Below, one piece after another: positions 1 through 10,967 of a stretch of 64,000 nucleotides of DNA. The notes below the pieces were generated by a model. That model saw only the letters and a program-made list of their open reading frames with translations, did no database searches and was not told the origin of the DNA. The stretch's first letter is position 1. The number at the start of each line of letters is the position of its first letter. The stretch is from Calocera cornea HHB12733 (taxonomy: Eukaryota > Basidiomycota > Dacrymycetes > Dacrymycetales > Dacrymycetaceae), in NCBI GenBank assembly GCA_001632435.1, contig KV423958.1, positions 124,001-188,000 on the forward strand, written 5' to 3'. Position numbers and translations under genes: made by a program.

Positions 1-53
1 CTTCACCCGTATCCCAAGCGAACCAGCCACTAACCCCCTCCCCCCTGTCGCAG

Positions 54-756
54 CGTATCCAAACTCCCAGACTTCCAGTACCGCCGCGTCCTGTCCTCCG
101 GCCACCTCCTCTCCCTCCAAACCGTCTACGTCGGGCCCCGCACGCACGAAGGCACCCACGGCTACCACGCGATCACGCCCCTCCAGCGTCCGGGCGACGC
201 GTCGACGATCCTCATCAACCGGGGGTTCGTAGCGAAGGATTTCTGCCCCGGAGGGGCGAACTACGAGCGGAGCCCGCTGGCGCTCGAGGCTGCTGCTGCG
301 CGAGCGAACGGCGGCCGAGGGCCGGAAGTCACTATAGAAGGCCTCCTGCGCATCGGCACAAAGCGCGGGCTCTTCACCCCCTCCAACGAGCCGGACAAGG
401 GCACGTGGTACTGGCTCGAGCTGCCGCTCCTGGCCGAGCACGCGGGGGGCGAGGCGGCGAATGTGCAAGCGGTGCTGGTCGACGAGGTGTTCGAGGGGCA
501 CGCGGGCGCGGTCAGCGAGCGGGTGGGGCGCGGCGTGCCCGTGGGCCGGCCGGCGAGGGTCGAGCTGCGGAACATGCATGCCGTTTATGCGGCTACTTGG
601 TGCGTCCTTCCTCCTTGCCCGAGCCTGATGCGTGTTGCGTTGGCTCATGCACTGTCTCCCCGCAGGTTCTCCCTCAGTGCCGCGACGGCAGCGATGTTCT
701 GGGCGCTGGTGACCAAGGGCCGGGTGAGCGGCAAGGGCAAGAAATGGCGGCCGTAG
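54..756 (+). CDS. SHY1: SURF1/Shy1 cytochrome c oxidase assembly factor, 3' part
   Basis: C-terminal 211 residues of a SURF1-family protein of the mitochondrial inner membrane, which helps assemble cytochrome c oxidase. The gene enters from the left edge: an intron acceptor lies at 51-53, the exon runs 54-599, an intron of 66 bp (600-665, GTGCGT...CGCAG) follows, and the last exon is 666-756. Joining restores the SURF1 signature YAATWFSLSAATAAMFW, and this hydrophobic stretch is the second transmembrane helix. Upstream are the family blocks VYVGPRTHEGTHGYHAITPL and ILINRGFV. The protein ends in a basic tail (KGKKWRP). The N-terminal transit peptide and first membrane helix lie outside the window. 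Confidence 0.9.
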
Positions 757-842
757 CCGCAGGGAGACGCATTGTACAATCTTACACCACAACTCGATTA
801 TTGGACGCCTCTGTGCGCGCCTATACCACCCAGAGCGGGACC

Positions 843-938
843 GTGATAATGAGCGACCAGAATATATTGGTTGCGAGTGATACAGCGGGTGTGAGATTAT
901 GAATATCGTGTAGTCTGCTATCCTCGTACGGTACGGTA
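843..938 (+). repeat. Degenerate 96-bp direct repeat, left copy
   Basis: This copy starts GTGATAATGAGCGACC and contains the block TTGCGAGTGATACAG. It matches 2167-2262 in the same orientation at about 80 percent by eye, without gaps. It sits 87 bp beyond the SURF1 stop codon. Confidence 0.75.
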
Positions 939-2166
939 TCTGAGGACTAGGTCCGCACAACCCAGCCGCAAGCTCCCGTTCCCTCCCTCCCTCCCTCTCG
1001 CATCGCACATCCACATCCATACCCCCACCCCGCGCAGATAACCCAACACTTCAGTGCTGCAGTCTGCCCCCCTCCTGCTTCATCTCTCCATCTGCTTCGA
1101 TACTTCCATACAAGACCATGCACAGACGGCCCCGGCCCAGTGTGCCCTTCATCGCTTGCTTCGCCCTCCGAGCGGCCTGTGGAACGCTGTTGGGTCCTAA
1201 TAGTAAGCTTGCTCAACTGCTCCTGTGTCCGCTCGGACCATCCATCCACAAGGTTTCGCACCATCAACTTTTTCCTCGTTTCATTGTATTTCTCCCTCTA
1301 AGTTATCTGTAGCTCTTTCTTTTGCGGGGTTCTTGTATAGGATACGGACTGATTGTACCTGGGTGGGGTTTGAGTGTGGACTTGGTTACTGTAAGAATAA
1401 TAATAACAAAACTCATTCAACAACTGTATCAGCTGTGCTCACTCAGCATCGAGCATAGGATAATCAACCACAGTTCCCATGCGCAACTTGTGGGCTCTTT
1501 CTCACAGCATGATGAACACAAGATGGGCCTCAATGAGTATTGTGATCGGGGTGAACATGTAATCTATTTACATGAACAACATACTCTGCAGTGGTGGCAC
1601 ACAGGAAACAATTGACCAGCCTGACGGCATGCACATTCCATTCTGGCATCCGTTGGTGACTACCTGGCTGGCAAGGCGTTCCTTGGGGATCTTCTTGGAA
1701 GCAATGGGAATCCAGCGGAAAATGTTGATGTTGGCGGCTTGATGGCCAAAAATGGAACAGAAGAGGTAATGTGAACCGGCGAGCGGGGGAATGATGGGCC
1801 TGTGCTTGGATCTTGGGGCATACGTTGGGGTGGTATGGGGAATGGAGACCCCATTCAAGCCGTCTACTGTTCACACGAAGGATGGTGCTCAGTAAGTAAT
1901 GATTTGTCTAAGTAATGATTTGCCTCCAAAGCGGAGGACATTGAAGTACTTGCTGGGCAAAACATGGTCGTAACAGCCCCAGAAGTGCTTGTCAGACGTC
2001 AAATTAAGGGTGTTGGAGCCTGTTCTCGGTTGGTGACAATGTCTGAACAGTGCTCGGTGCACTGAAAAGTGGTGATGACAAGGCCAGCTTTAAACGCTGA
2101 GAGGCCCGGTGACCGGTGACACGAGAACTTCCTTTGCGCATACAGAATACCAAACCAACGCCGGGG

Positions 2167-2262
2167 GTGATAATAAGCGATTAGGATATATTGATTGCGA
2201 GTGATACAGTGTGTGTGAGATTAGGAATATCGTACAATATGATATCCTCCTACGGGACGGTA
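2167..2262 (+). repeat. Degenerate 96-bp direct repeat, right copy
   Basis: Second copy of the repeat at 843-938, starting GTGATAATAAGCGATT and sharing the block TTGCGAGTGATACAG. It ends 30 bp before the stop codon of the minus-strand gene at 2292. The two copies enclose about 1.23 kb. Confidence 0.75.
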
Positions 2263-2291
2263 CGAGAGGTATGGACGGACGGGACGGGAGG

Positions 2292-5200
2292 TCACGGCCA
2301 GAGGTAGTCGAGGAACAGTAACCATCGTATGAGCCACCAGAGGAAGACGAACAGCTTGACGACGGCCTTCCATGCGAGCTTGGGGATCCTAAAGACCACG
2401 AGCTGTATGATCTTCGCGATCAGCCAGACGAAGAAGAGGAGCACCTCGGCGAGCCCGGCGAGGAAGGTAAACAGCCACGAGTTGCCGACGTTGCGCGTCT
2501 TGAGCCGGTGGATGCGGTCGTCCAGCCGGTCCATCACCTGCAGCTCGTCAAAGAACTGCGCTTGGGCCGCCTCGACCGCCATCTGCATGCGCGCATGCGT
2601 CTGGAAGGCCGCTTGCTGCAGCGTGAAGAGCGAGTCGAGCCGCGTGTCGACCTCTTTCCATAAGGTGGCCAGGTGGGACAGCGCGTCCTGGATGTGCGGG
2701 ACGAGGTCTGCATCCGCGCCGTCCCCTTGCGGGAGGGAGGCGGAGCGCGAGACGGTCATCGCTCGCCCGTGCCCGGGGGAGTCGTCGTCCTCCGGGTCAG
2801 GCAGAGGTAGGCTGATGGTCCGGGGCAGCGCACCGCGGAGGTCGCTCACGTTGTGGTGCTCCAATGGCCGCAGCGGCTCGGGGTATACTCTCCGCAGATC
2901 AGAGGTGTCCGGATGAGAGGCTCCTGTTGGGAGGGGCAGATCCCGAGGGAGAGGCGGGAGGATGACCGGTGCGCCGGTGTGCATCGTCAGGGTCTGAACG
3001 CGCATGTCCATAAGCTCCTGGGCGAGGTGCTTGATCCGCGACGAGGCAAGGATATTGTCCATTCTCGACACTTGAAGTCGGACATTATCGAGCAATCTTG
3101 ATACAATCAGCGTGGCTCGACAAAATCGGATGCAAACACATACCTGCTCTTCCGCTCGTACTCAGCAGCCTCTTCCTCGGAATCCACAGAATCGTCAGGC
3201 TCCTCATCTTCCTTCTCGAATCCTGGCACATTAGGCAGCATCATGGGTGTCAGCTTCTGCCTTGGTCCAGGAGTCGGCAAGCTCAGCACGCTCTCATCTG
3301 GTCCCTTCTCAGCTTCCGCAGCCAAACCACGTCTGTTGAAAGTGATTGAGGGGATCTTGCGTTTCTTCTTGGTCCGCGGACCATTACGCTTCCATGGAAG
3401 GTCGCCGCCGGACGCATTATCATTGTCACTATTGACAGCGCTAAGCAGATGCTCGCTTGCGCTTCCATCCGGACTCTTGTCCCGCGTCTCGTCCAAGCTC
3501 TGGCGAACACGATTGGCAGCCCACATCTTTCCTGTGAGGCTCTGCCGGCTACTTGCTACCCCGGAAGGAGGGCCAAAGGCTTCTTGACTGCCCGCAGCAC
3601 TTCCGGACAGATTGAGCAAGTTGCCGAACGCCTGGCTGATACTGCCACCACGACCAACACCCATAGAATGAGTACGGCGAAACTTGGGTGCTTGTACGCT
3701 CGCGTGTTCTTCGCGTATGCTGACAGGGGATTCCGGAGTAGACAGCAAGTGTCCTCGACGTCGTTTGCTTGGCATGTCGGTCGGACTCTCGGGCTCGTCC
3801 TCGGTCACCAGGCTGAGCTGACGCTTACCCGTGGTTGGCGGGACGACGTTCAGATGCACAGGCAGTCGACCCCTCACTGGACTGGCAATCCCCTCAACAG
3901 CAGAGTCATCGGTAGCACTTGTAATCGACAGGACGCTAGCCGGTGCCGATTTGTCTGGTCTTGATGTTCCACTGACGGTTCTTCGAAGGAGTTTCTCCAA
4001 TTCGATCGACTCCCGCTCTTCACTGGAGCGCACTTCATGTTCCTGTTCAGTGGGTGGTACGAACTGTTCGACCTCGCCTTGACAGGCAAGATACTCCATA
4101 ATGTCCTGGGCGGTGAAGTCCCAATCGCTTGACTTACCGGGCATGCCAGCGGAGTCCCAGGTGAGAGCAGTCGTGCTTCCGGACAGGATAGAGCGTTTTC
4201 GTCGATGTTTGGACAAGATGAGCTGTTCAGCCCATTGAGAGGCCGTATCGGTTGAGAATGATTGTGGGATAGATGATTGAGCGTGTGAAACATTGAACGA
4301 TCCACGACGGGAGTCCGGGTTGGTAGGCGAGCTTCCTATGCTTTTCAGCACAGGATCGCCGGCAGAGTCGTTTGTTGCCACTCGAGTGAGCGACTGGCCC
4401 CTCGATAGTGCAACTCGACTTTCATGCCGTCGCTTCAGTCGACCGATGTCTCGTACAGATCGCTTCCATTTCACGACATCAACGAATGTGGGTGGCCTCC
4501 GGCCGCGTTGCGGAGGTTCAGATAGAAGATATACATAGCGAGCTTCAAATTGCAGCCTGGCCGAGTCGGCTCGTGATAGGGTGGATTGAGTGAGTGTGGA
4601 ATGTATGTGTCGTATTCGTTCTGAGGAAGTCTTAGCATCACAACCACATCAATCACATAGGGACACATACCAATGCGCTGGGACTCCTCCGCCCGTAGCC
4701 GCTCTTCCTCTTCCGCGGGTGTCAACGACTCCCTTTCCTTCCCCTTCCTCGAGACACTCAGAATGTTCTTCAACTTCCTTCGTTCCTTGCCGTTCTCTCC
4801 TCTCGAATCCGGCGATCCAGCCGGGTGTAGCCGCAGGTCTTCGAGCCGCAGCGGCGGAGAGTTCGTGGCGTATGACGACGACCTTCGCGTTCCTGACAGC
4901 CCTGGCGGAGTGCCCATAGGAGCGGAAGACGATGTGGAAAGCCCGAACTCTGGTCGAGGTGGGGTCGACTGCTCCTGCAATGCCTGCATGACCAAGTCCA
5001 TGTCGAGCCGAGCGAGCCGTTGCTGCAGTTGTTCTTCCTCTGCGGTAGCATTAGCTCACATTACAGCTGAACAGAGACTCTTGACGTACCTGAATGGTTC
5101 ACTCCTTTTCGAGAGCTCGTGCTCGCGATCAACCCAGGATTGGCAGTGTTCTCGCCAAACTCCCAGACTTCCGCATCCTCCTTCTTGATCGGACGGCCGT

Positions 5201-5579
5201 TGCGTAGCCTGGCCATGCTTGCCCGTCTTGCGGTAACGCTGCTCGGAGCGGTGGTATATGCTGCGCTGGTCGCCAAGCTTGCACGACGCTCACGCGGACT
5301 CAGTAAGGGGTCAGCGGATATGGGACGCGAAGCGCGCCGCTGCGGAGGTAGGTGAGGCTGTGGCGTGCGTCGGCCCGTCGATTGGGATCCACTTGGATGC
5401 AGTGCATATGGGGCAGAGGATGGCGAGGGAAAGACATCCGATGCAAAGTGTAGGTGGTGTGCTGCGGGAGAGGCTGATGAGACAGTGCGGCGTTCCCGAC
5501 GGCCAGAGGATAGGGTGGAGGAGTTGGACGCCGCCGACGGGAGGTCTGGGCTTGGCGCGTCAGAGAGATCGGACCTCAT
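2292..5579 (-). CDS. Hypothetical 1046-aa protein with coiled coils and a C-terminal membrane hairpin
   Basis: Family not recognised. Exons on the minus strand are 5579-5090, 5039-4671, 4620-3144 and 3096-2292, separated by introns of 50, 50 and 47 bp with GT-AG ends. The sum is 3141 nt, giving 1046 residues. The N-terminal 350 residues are low-complexity and Ser/Pro-rich with a short coiled coil (SEEQLQQRLARLDMDLVMQ) and a Glu-rich helix. A conserved-looking block follows around residue 310-350 (ARYVYLLSEPPQRGRR then PTFVDVVKWKRSVRD). The middle is disordered with a basic KKKRKI motif that could be a nuclear localisation signal. The last 120 residues form a coiled coil followed by two or three hydrophobic segments and end at DYLWP. 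This layout suggests a membrane protein anchored by its C-terminus, perhaps in the nuclear envelope or ER, which is inference only. ATG at 5579 is the first in frame. Confidence 0.75.
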
Positions 5580-6011
5580 GGCTTCGCTATAGGCGACTTG
5601 TGTTGGGTGACATCGGGGTCGAGCTGCTGCTTATTAGGGCGCTGAACTTGATGTGTGCGGTCGATGGGCTGGATCAGGCGTCCTTGTGTCCTGGTCGCCG
5701 TCTCAGTCCCCCTTCAAGGTGCGTCACGGTCGAATGCCTCCGGGTGATGTACGTAAGGGACAAGGGGAAGAACGTGGGGTCGCACTGCCCTGATTGCGTC
5801 CTTTACGGCTTGTTCCAGCTCAGCAATGTTCTAGCGTGGGATTGACTTGGGCCTTCAAGTTCTGGAATGCCGTTCTGATTATCTCGGAATGCTCATCTAC
5901 TAATTAAATGCATGATTCGATAGGAGTGGACTACTGAAGGCGACTAGATCGACTTCCACCTGATCATCCAGGGTCGCCGCCTAAAGCCTAGCCACCTTGC
6001 TGCCCTTGCTG
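5580..6011. other. Intergenic, nothing recognised
   Basis: 432 bp lie between the start of the 1046-residue gene and the 3' end of the next minus-strand gene. It should hold the promoter of the former. No repeat or clear TATA box was seen. Confidence 0.5.
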
Positions 6012-6774
6012 TTACACCGTGGCCAGCTCTTCAAGGAGCTGTTCCTCGCCTGTGTGTGAGTTAGCCTCTACTCCTTGAGTGTTTCCCGGAAGCAAGCGCA
6101 CTTTCGAGGATGTCATTTATCTGCTTTTCGACGTCTTCGAGGTTATTGCCCATCGCCTCCGCTTTCGTAGCATGCGCCTTAGCAGCGTCCTCCGCATGCG
6201 TCTGCGAAGATAGCTGCTGTCAGAGACCTGCAGTATAGGAAGGTATGTAGAACATACATGGACAGTCTTGTGCGTCTCCAGCACCTTCACCCAGAGCGTA
6301 CGGATGTTCTTCGAAATCTCGGCGTCTTTCTCCAGGAAGTCGACATACACGTCGGACCTAGCAAGCCCCAACAGGTTAGCAACAACTCGATCAATGGCTC
6401 AAAATGACTTGCATTTTCTGCTTTGTATCTTCCCTGATCTCTGCCACCCGCCTTAACTATCGGGGAACGTGAGAAGATGCATATATGCGCGGTGTTTGGA
6501 CGTACGTAGTCATGCTTTGTTTTATCCATCAGTTTAAGCAACTCCTTCTCCTGCTTCTTCTTCTTGTTTGCGTTCTTGGCTATGAGGGATATTGAGCTAT
6601 AAGTTTCCATGCTATAACTGTACGGTCTCACCTGTCCACATGGAGATGAAGTCTTGTACGCTGCTCAGAGGACCACGCGATCAGTACCAAGTTGACACCG
6701 ATAACATATGGGTAGTGTACTCACTCGTTCTCTCCGTCGCCACCATCAGACGATGCCTCAGACCCTCGGCGCAT
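6012..6774 (-). CDS. Small coiled-coil protein, 144 aa, seven exons
   Basis: Family not recognised. Exons on the minus strand are 6774-6725, 6660-6632, 6579-6506, 6456-6413, 6357-6258, 6201-6102 and 6049-6012, totalling 435 nt. Introns are 49-64 bp. The intron 6412-6358 starts with GC (GCAAGT) and is the only way to join the flanking exons in frame (QKM then SDVYVDFLEKDAEI). The protein is almost wholly alpha-helical and highly charged, with a Lys cluster (AKNANKKKKQEKELLKLMDK) and C-terminal heptads ending ILESEEQLLEELATV. The length and heptad pattern suit a subunit of a helical-bundle complex, but no such role can be assigned. The many tiny exons make the start the weakest part of the model. 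Confidence 0.65.
6358..6412 (-). other. GC-AG intron
   Basis: Donor GCAAGT and acceptor CTAG, 55 bp, inside the 144-residue coiled-coil gene. A GT donor three bases downstream would shift the frame, so the GC site is needed. GCAAGT is the usual consensus for GC-type donors. Confidence 0.65.
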
Positions 6775-7074
6775 GTTTAGGAGCAAATATGTGTTACTTT
6801 GAGAAATCGTTGATGCGTGGTGAGAGGAGAGCAGGTTACGAGAAGCTGATCAGGAGCAAGTTACAAGGGTGTGACGCGACGCGTTCGTGCGCCTCAAACT
6901 AGGCCAACACTCAGGCGTGCTCGCGCGACATGCGTTGCATCATCATAGTATTCGAACATTTGGTAGCATACAATCTGATCGCGTGCATAATATGCATAGA
7001 GTGCCCTCAGCTGGTAATAAACGAGAGGTATGGAAGTCGAAGATATACACCGCCTACTAACTGCAACGCAGTCT
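6775..7074. other. Intergenic, nothing recognised
   Basis: 300 bp upstream of the coiled-coil gene and beyond the 3' end of the SDR gene. AT-rich, with no repeat seen. Confidence 0.4.
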
Positions 7075-8732
7075 TCATCTCGATTGTGGCTTGTGTTGGT
7101 TGTAACCAGTGCTCCCGGGCGGAGTGAGAACACCGGGAGGTGGCACCGCTTGAGAGGGTGAAGGAACAGAGATCGGAGTTGGCATTTGCAGTGGTGGCGG
7201 TATATGAGGTACAATGTGGTGTTCGGGGATGCGTTGCTCAACTTGTTGCTGCCCACGACGAGCCACGGCGGTCGTGTGCGGCGGGCTCTGATAAGCCGCC
7301 TGAGCAGAGTGGCCCCGTGCGCCAAAGCCGGGAGCGTGAGCCATTTGAGCACGCTGAAGCTGCTGGAATTGAATCAACCCCATGCCGGTTGACTGTGAGG
7401 GAGGGGGTTGCGAATGCGAGTGATGCTGATATTGCCACCCATGCTGCCAGTGCTCGTGCGTTCCTGGGCCAGGTTGAGGATGTGCGTGCGGCTGATGAAC
7501 GTGGTTATGATACTGCGGGTGGAGGCGCGCGTCGTGCTGGTGCTGAACGTGAGGCTGTTCATATGCCTCTTCAGGTGCTTCCACATTCTCCGTAGCGTTT
7601 TCCTTCTCTGTCATTCCATCCGAGACCGGCGAACGCATCTGCATCGCCTGCCAGGCCATCCAGTACATGTCCATGCCATCCGTCAAGCTCAGCTTTTTCG
7701 GTGCCCATCCCACAATAGAGCGTGCTAACGAGGGCCGCGTCACGAGCGAGGTTTGAATGGACCAGTCGTCCTCGTTTCGGGGTGGCATGTACCAGACCTC
7801 CATACATCCAGTCACCCGCTGAACTTGCCTGATAACGTCGTCCGCCGACTCGGACTGCATGTTGCAAGCATCGAAGCACTGACGTTCACAGCTCGGTGCC
7901 TGGAACGATGTCAGAACAATGACAAGCTGACTTCGAAGTATGTAGATACTCACCGACTCCGCGACTCTGACGTAGAGATCAGACAGATCGTCAACGTGGA
8001 TCGTCGACCACCTAGTACCCGGCCTACTTGGGGAATAAATTGCTCCAGCCCAGGCACTGGTAAACAACTTGTTCAATAGGCCCATGTTGCGTCCATAGAT
8101 GAGTCCGGGACGAATGACAATAGGCAGGATGTCGGTGCTGCTCAAGATATTGTGTTCCATCGTCGCTCTGTCGGAATACTATGCGAATAACAGATTAGCT
8201 GGGTCGTAATATATAGCACAGCTATACATACCCATCCCACCTCCATTCCCGTCCCACTCCTCTCATCGACTATTCCCGACGAACAGTTCTCCCCGTCTGA
8301 AGATCCGTGCACCCAAACACCACTGGTATAGATGTAAGCGATTGGATGATGGCGTCTGCCTGGCGCGGTGCGACTGGCGTTGGCGACCGTCTTGATGACA
8401 TGCGCAGTCGACGGTGGGTGGTTCAAGCAGTCCACAATAATGTCAAAGCTGTTCACAGTGCTCTCGAAATTACTCCAAGGAATGGGCGACACCTCTTCGG
8501 CGGCCAGCAGTTCGCTGGAATCGCGGTCGCGCACCATGGCCGCTGTCTCATGGCCTATATCAGAACGGTTTAGTATAACAAATAATGCCAGAGAATGTAG
8601 ACATACCGGCTCTGGCAAAGGCACAGGCTACTGGGAGGCCTACGTAGCCGGTTCCGCTATGAAGAAGTGTTAGTCGAAGAAGCTGAGAACAGTCACCAGC
8701 TTGGAGCCTTACCCGAGTATACAGACCTTCAT
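7075..8732 (-). CDS. Atypical extended SDR (NAD(P)-binding epimerase-like) with His/Gln/Pro-rich tail
   Basis: 480 residues. Exons on the minus strand are 8732-8713, 8656-8607, 8554-8232, 8178-7954 and 7899-7075, with introns of 52-56 bp. The first residues MKVCILGGTGYVGLPVA give the Rossmann GxxGxxG signature of extended SDRs. Other family marks are YIYTSGVWVHG, the segment IVIRPGLIYGRN and the domain-closing HVDDLSDLYVRV. The canonical YxxxK is not present: the equivalent place reads GWYSDRATMEHN, so the catalytic lysine seems lost. After residue about 340 the enzyme fold gives way to a tail of about 140 residues rich in His, Gln and Pro. The substrate is unknown. The gene is divergent from SLD2 across 445 bp. 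Confidence 0.85.
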
Positions 8733-9177
8733 GACGAGAGTTGAAATATAGGGGGGAGGTGATCCGAGGGTAGGTTTGAGGAGTAGGTATGCTTGGTGAA
8801 GGCCACCGTTACAATGGCGGAGTCGCGAAGCGACGGTTGCACGGGGGGGGCTTGGAGGGTGGGAATGGTTGGCGGGGACGTCAAGCAGCGATTTGACGGA
8901 GGTTTATGGCTTAAGTACTCGCCGCGGACAAGCGCAGGGGGTGCATGTGGATGCCAAACAAGCAGGGCCATTATGTTTGACCCCACGTTCAGGTGGAGAA
9001 CAAAAGAAAGCTTCGTGGACAGCCCGACTTAGCTCCGAGATTCGCATGGTTGACAGATTTGTTTCCGTGGCGGAGACAACGGCTCTTCGTGCATTGCGGT
9101 CCCTGCCGCGCGCGATCGACGCGTCGAAACTGAAGAGACTTGGACGCGTCGAACACGGCATCGACGACGAGCGCGAC
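8733..9177. promoter_or_regulatory. Shared divergent promoter region of the SDR gene and SLD2
   Basis: 445 bp between two outward-facing starts, inferred to hold both promoters from gene orientation. An in-frame upstream ATG at 9046 could extend SLD2 by 44 residues, so part of this stretch may be coding. Confidence 0.45.
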
Positions 9178-10854
9178 ATGAACGGCAACGACACAGCTAT
9201 TGACTTGGACCGACTGCGTGCGGAACTGAAGACCTGGGAACGTGACTTTAAGGCCAAGAAGGGAAGAGAGCCTTCGAGAGACGATATCAAGAAAGCCCCG
9301 GACATCGGTACGCGCATCGATCCCACTACCTGAGCGCTAACTTACGCGTTACTAGATGCGAAGTACAAGATTTACAACAAGTCACGGTCAAAAGCGGGAA
9401 GTGCCTCTGGAACCTCCGCTCACGGCGTGTCCGAGAAGAAATCCAAAGCGAAGGGGCGCTCGTCCAGCCGGCCATCTCCTGCTGCATCCAGTGCGACAGC
9501 AGTGGAAAGCGTTGGCAATGTAGAGGAGACGTTCAATCCGTTCCGATCACCAACGAAGGGCGGGCCGTCGGCTGGACAGTCGCCCGTCAAGCGCAGACTG
9601 AGCATCTTCACGGATGAAGATCCTTTCGCGGCCGGAGACGAGCACGACACGCCCACGTCTTCGTTATTCGCCAAACTGAAAAGCTCTTCTCCTGCCAACA
9701 ATGCCTTCGGCAGCCCTAGGAAGAAACCGTTGTTCATGGGCGCTTCTGCTCCTCCACTCCCGTCTACGCCTTCGAGGTCTATACTAAAGACGCCAGCGAC
9801 AACGAGCGCGATCTCCGATATACAACCCGAGGGTGTCCTTTCTCCCTCGAAATACGTCTCTGCATCATCACCTACGAAACTTCGTGCGCTTATTCAGTCC
9901 TCCAAGGCTGCCGACACTCCGAGAACTAAGGCGCGGAAGCGACTTGCAGGTGAAGAGGACTTCACGCCTGTCAAATCAGACAGGCGGCGGCGCCTGAGCA
10001 GTCTGGCAGCTGGGGAGCGGTCTAGCAGCGAGGGATTGGAGAAGGACGAGGCGATTGCTGCAGAGTCCATGGAAGTCGATGAGTTCGGTCCGACACCGAA
10101 GAAAGCAGAAGTGCCGAGACAGTTCAAGCCGATATTCGAGTCGCCTGTGAAGCAGGACCTGAAGACCAAGGGCTTCTTCTCGAAGCGCACTGTGTCGTTC
10201 AGCGCTCCGTCGTCCAGTCGAGAGAGCTCGGCGCAACCTCCCGAGCAGCCGCAACCAAACACATCGCACAAGCGCCCGGCCTCTCCCGAGGCTGCTGCTT
10301 CGAAGGTATCCACATCGGTGAAGCTCATCCCGCCCTCCCCGCCTGCTGCTGGAGGGTCCAAAGCCAAGCCTCGCAAGAAGGCCAAGAAGGCTAAGAAACA
10401 GAGCAAGGACGCTGAGGAAGAGGACGGCTCATCGAGCGAGCGCGAGAACTCGATCAAGCAGATCCCGTACTCGCGCTGGGGCGGCCTGCAGGCGACCCGC
10501 CGGCGACCCAACGACCCAGAGGACGAGGACGACGAGATCTGGGACTTTGACGTTCTGCGCCCTGCGCCCGCGCTCTCCCAGGACCCGGCGATCGCGGACG
10601 AGGTGGAGGAGGAGCTGACCGTCCGTCTCCCGACGGACATGTTCGATCTGCTCGACCTGGACTCGCCGGCCAAGCCGCGCAGGGAGGAGGAGCAGCTCGT
10701 CAAGGGGATATTTGAGCCGAGGAGAAAGACGAGCGATAGGCAGGTCGTGTTTGGTGCGGGCGAGTGGGAGGCCGAGGAGGAGGGAGTGGAGGACTGGGAG
10801 GAGGAGCCCGATGGGTGGAAGGGCGATGCCGAGCTGGACCTGGATGATTTCTAG
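9178..10854 (+). CDS. SLD2: SLD2/DRC1-type DNA replication initiation factor
   Basis: 542 residues from exons 9178-9307 and 9356-10854 (48-bp intron). The N-terminus LDRLRAELKTWERDFKAKKG followed by IDAKYKIYNKSRSK is the signature of the Sld2 domain. Sld2 is phosphorylated by S-phase CDK, binds Dpb11/TopBP1 and helps load GINS and Cdc45 at origins. Many S/T-P-x-K/R sites fit this: RSPTK, QSPVKRR, SSPTK, DTPRTKARK, ESPVK. The C-terminal third has a strongly basic run (KPRKKAKKAKK), then an Arg/Trp block (YSRWGGLQATRRRP) and an acidic end. I chose ATG 9178 because family members begin within about ten residues of the LRAELKxWE motif. ATG 9046 is the alternative. Confidence 0.88.
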
Positions 10855-10967
10855 ACTCTTCCTTTCGCGCATAGCCCGCACTTGTACACTAAGAATGGCG
10901 ATCATCATACATTCCCACACGTGCCTGCCCCCAGCACTAGTATACAAACACCACCGCAGCGAAGAGA

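Larger units (their letters stand above)
757..2291. other. Intergenic region of 1.5 kb between convergent genes, bounded by a degenerate direct repeat
   Basis: No gene is supported here. Short frames such as 1530-1874 on the minus strand show no domain. The ends of the stretch carry two copies of a 96-bp repeat (843-938 and 2167-2262) in the same orientation. A short tandem duplication of AAGTAATGATTTG lies near 1893-1922. Confidence 0.6.

Noticed and set aside
1530..1874. Minus-strand frames of 96 to 114 codons in the first intergenic region
   Set aside because: No domain, no splice support, and composition like the surrounding non-coding sequence.
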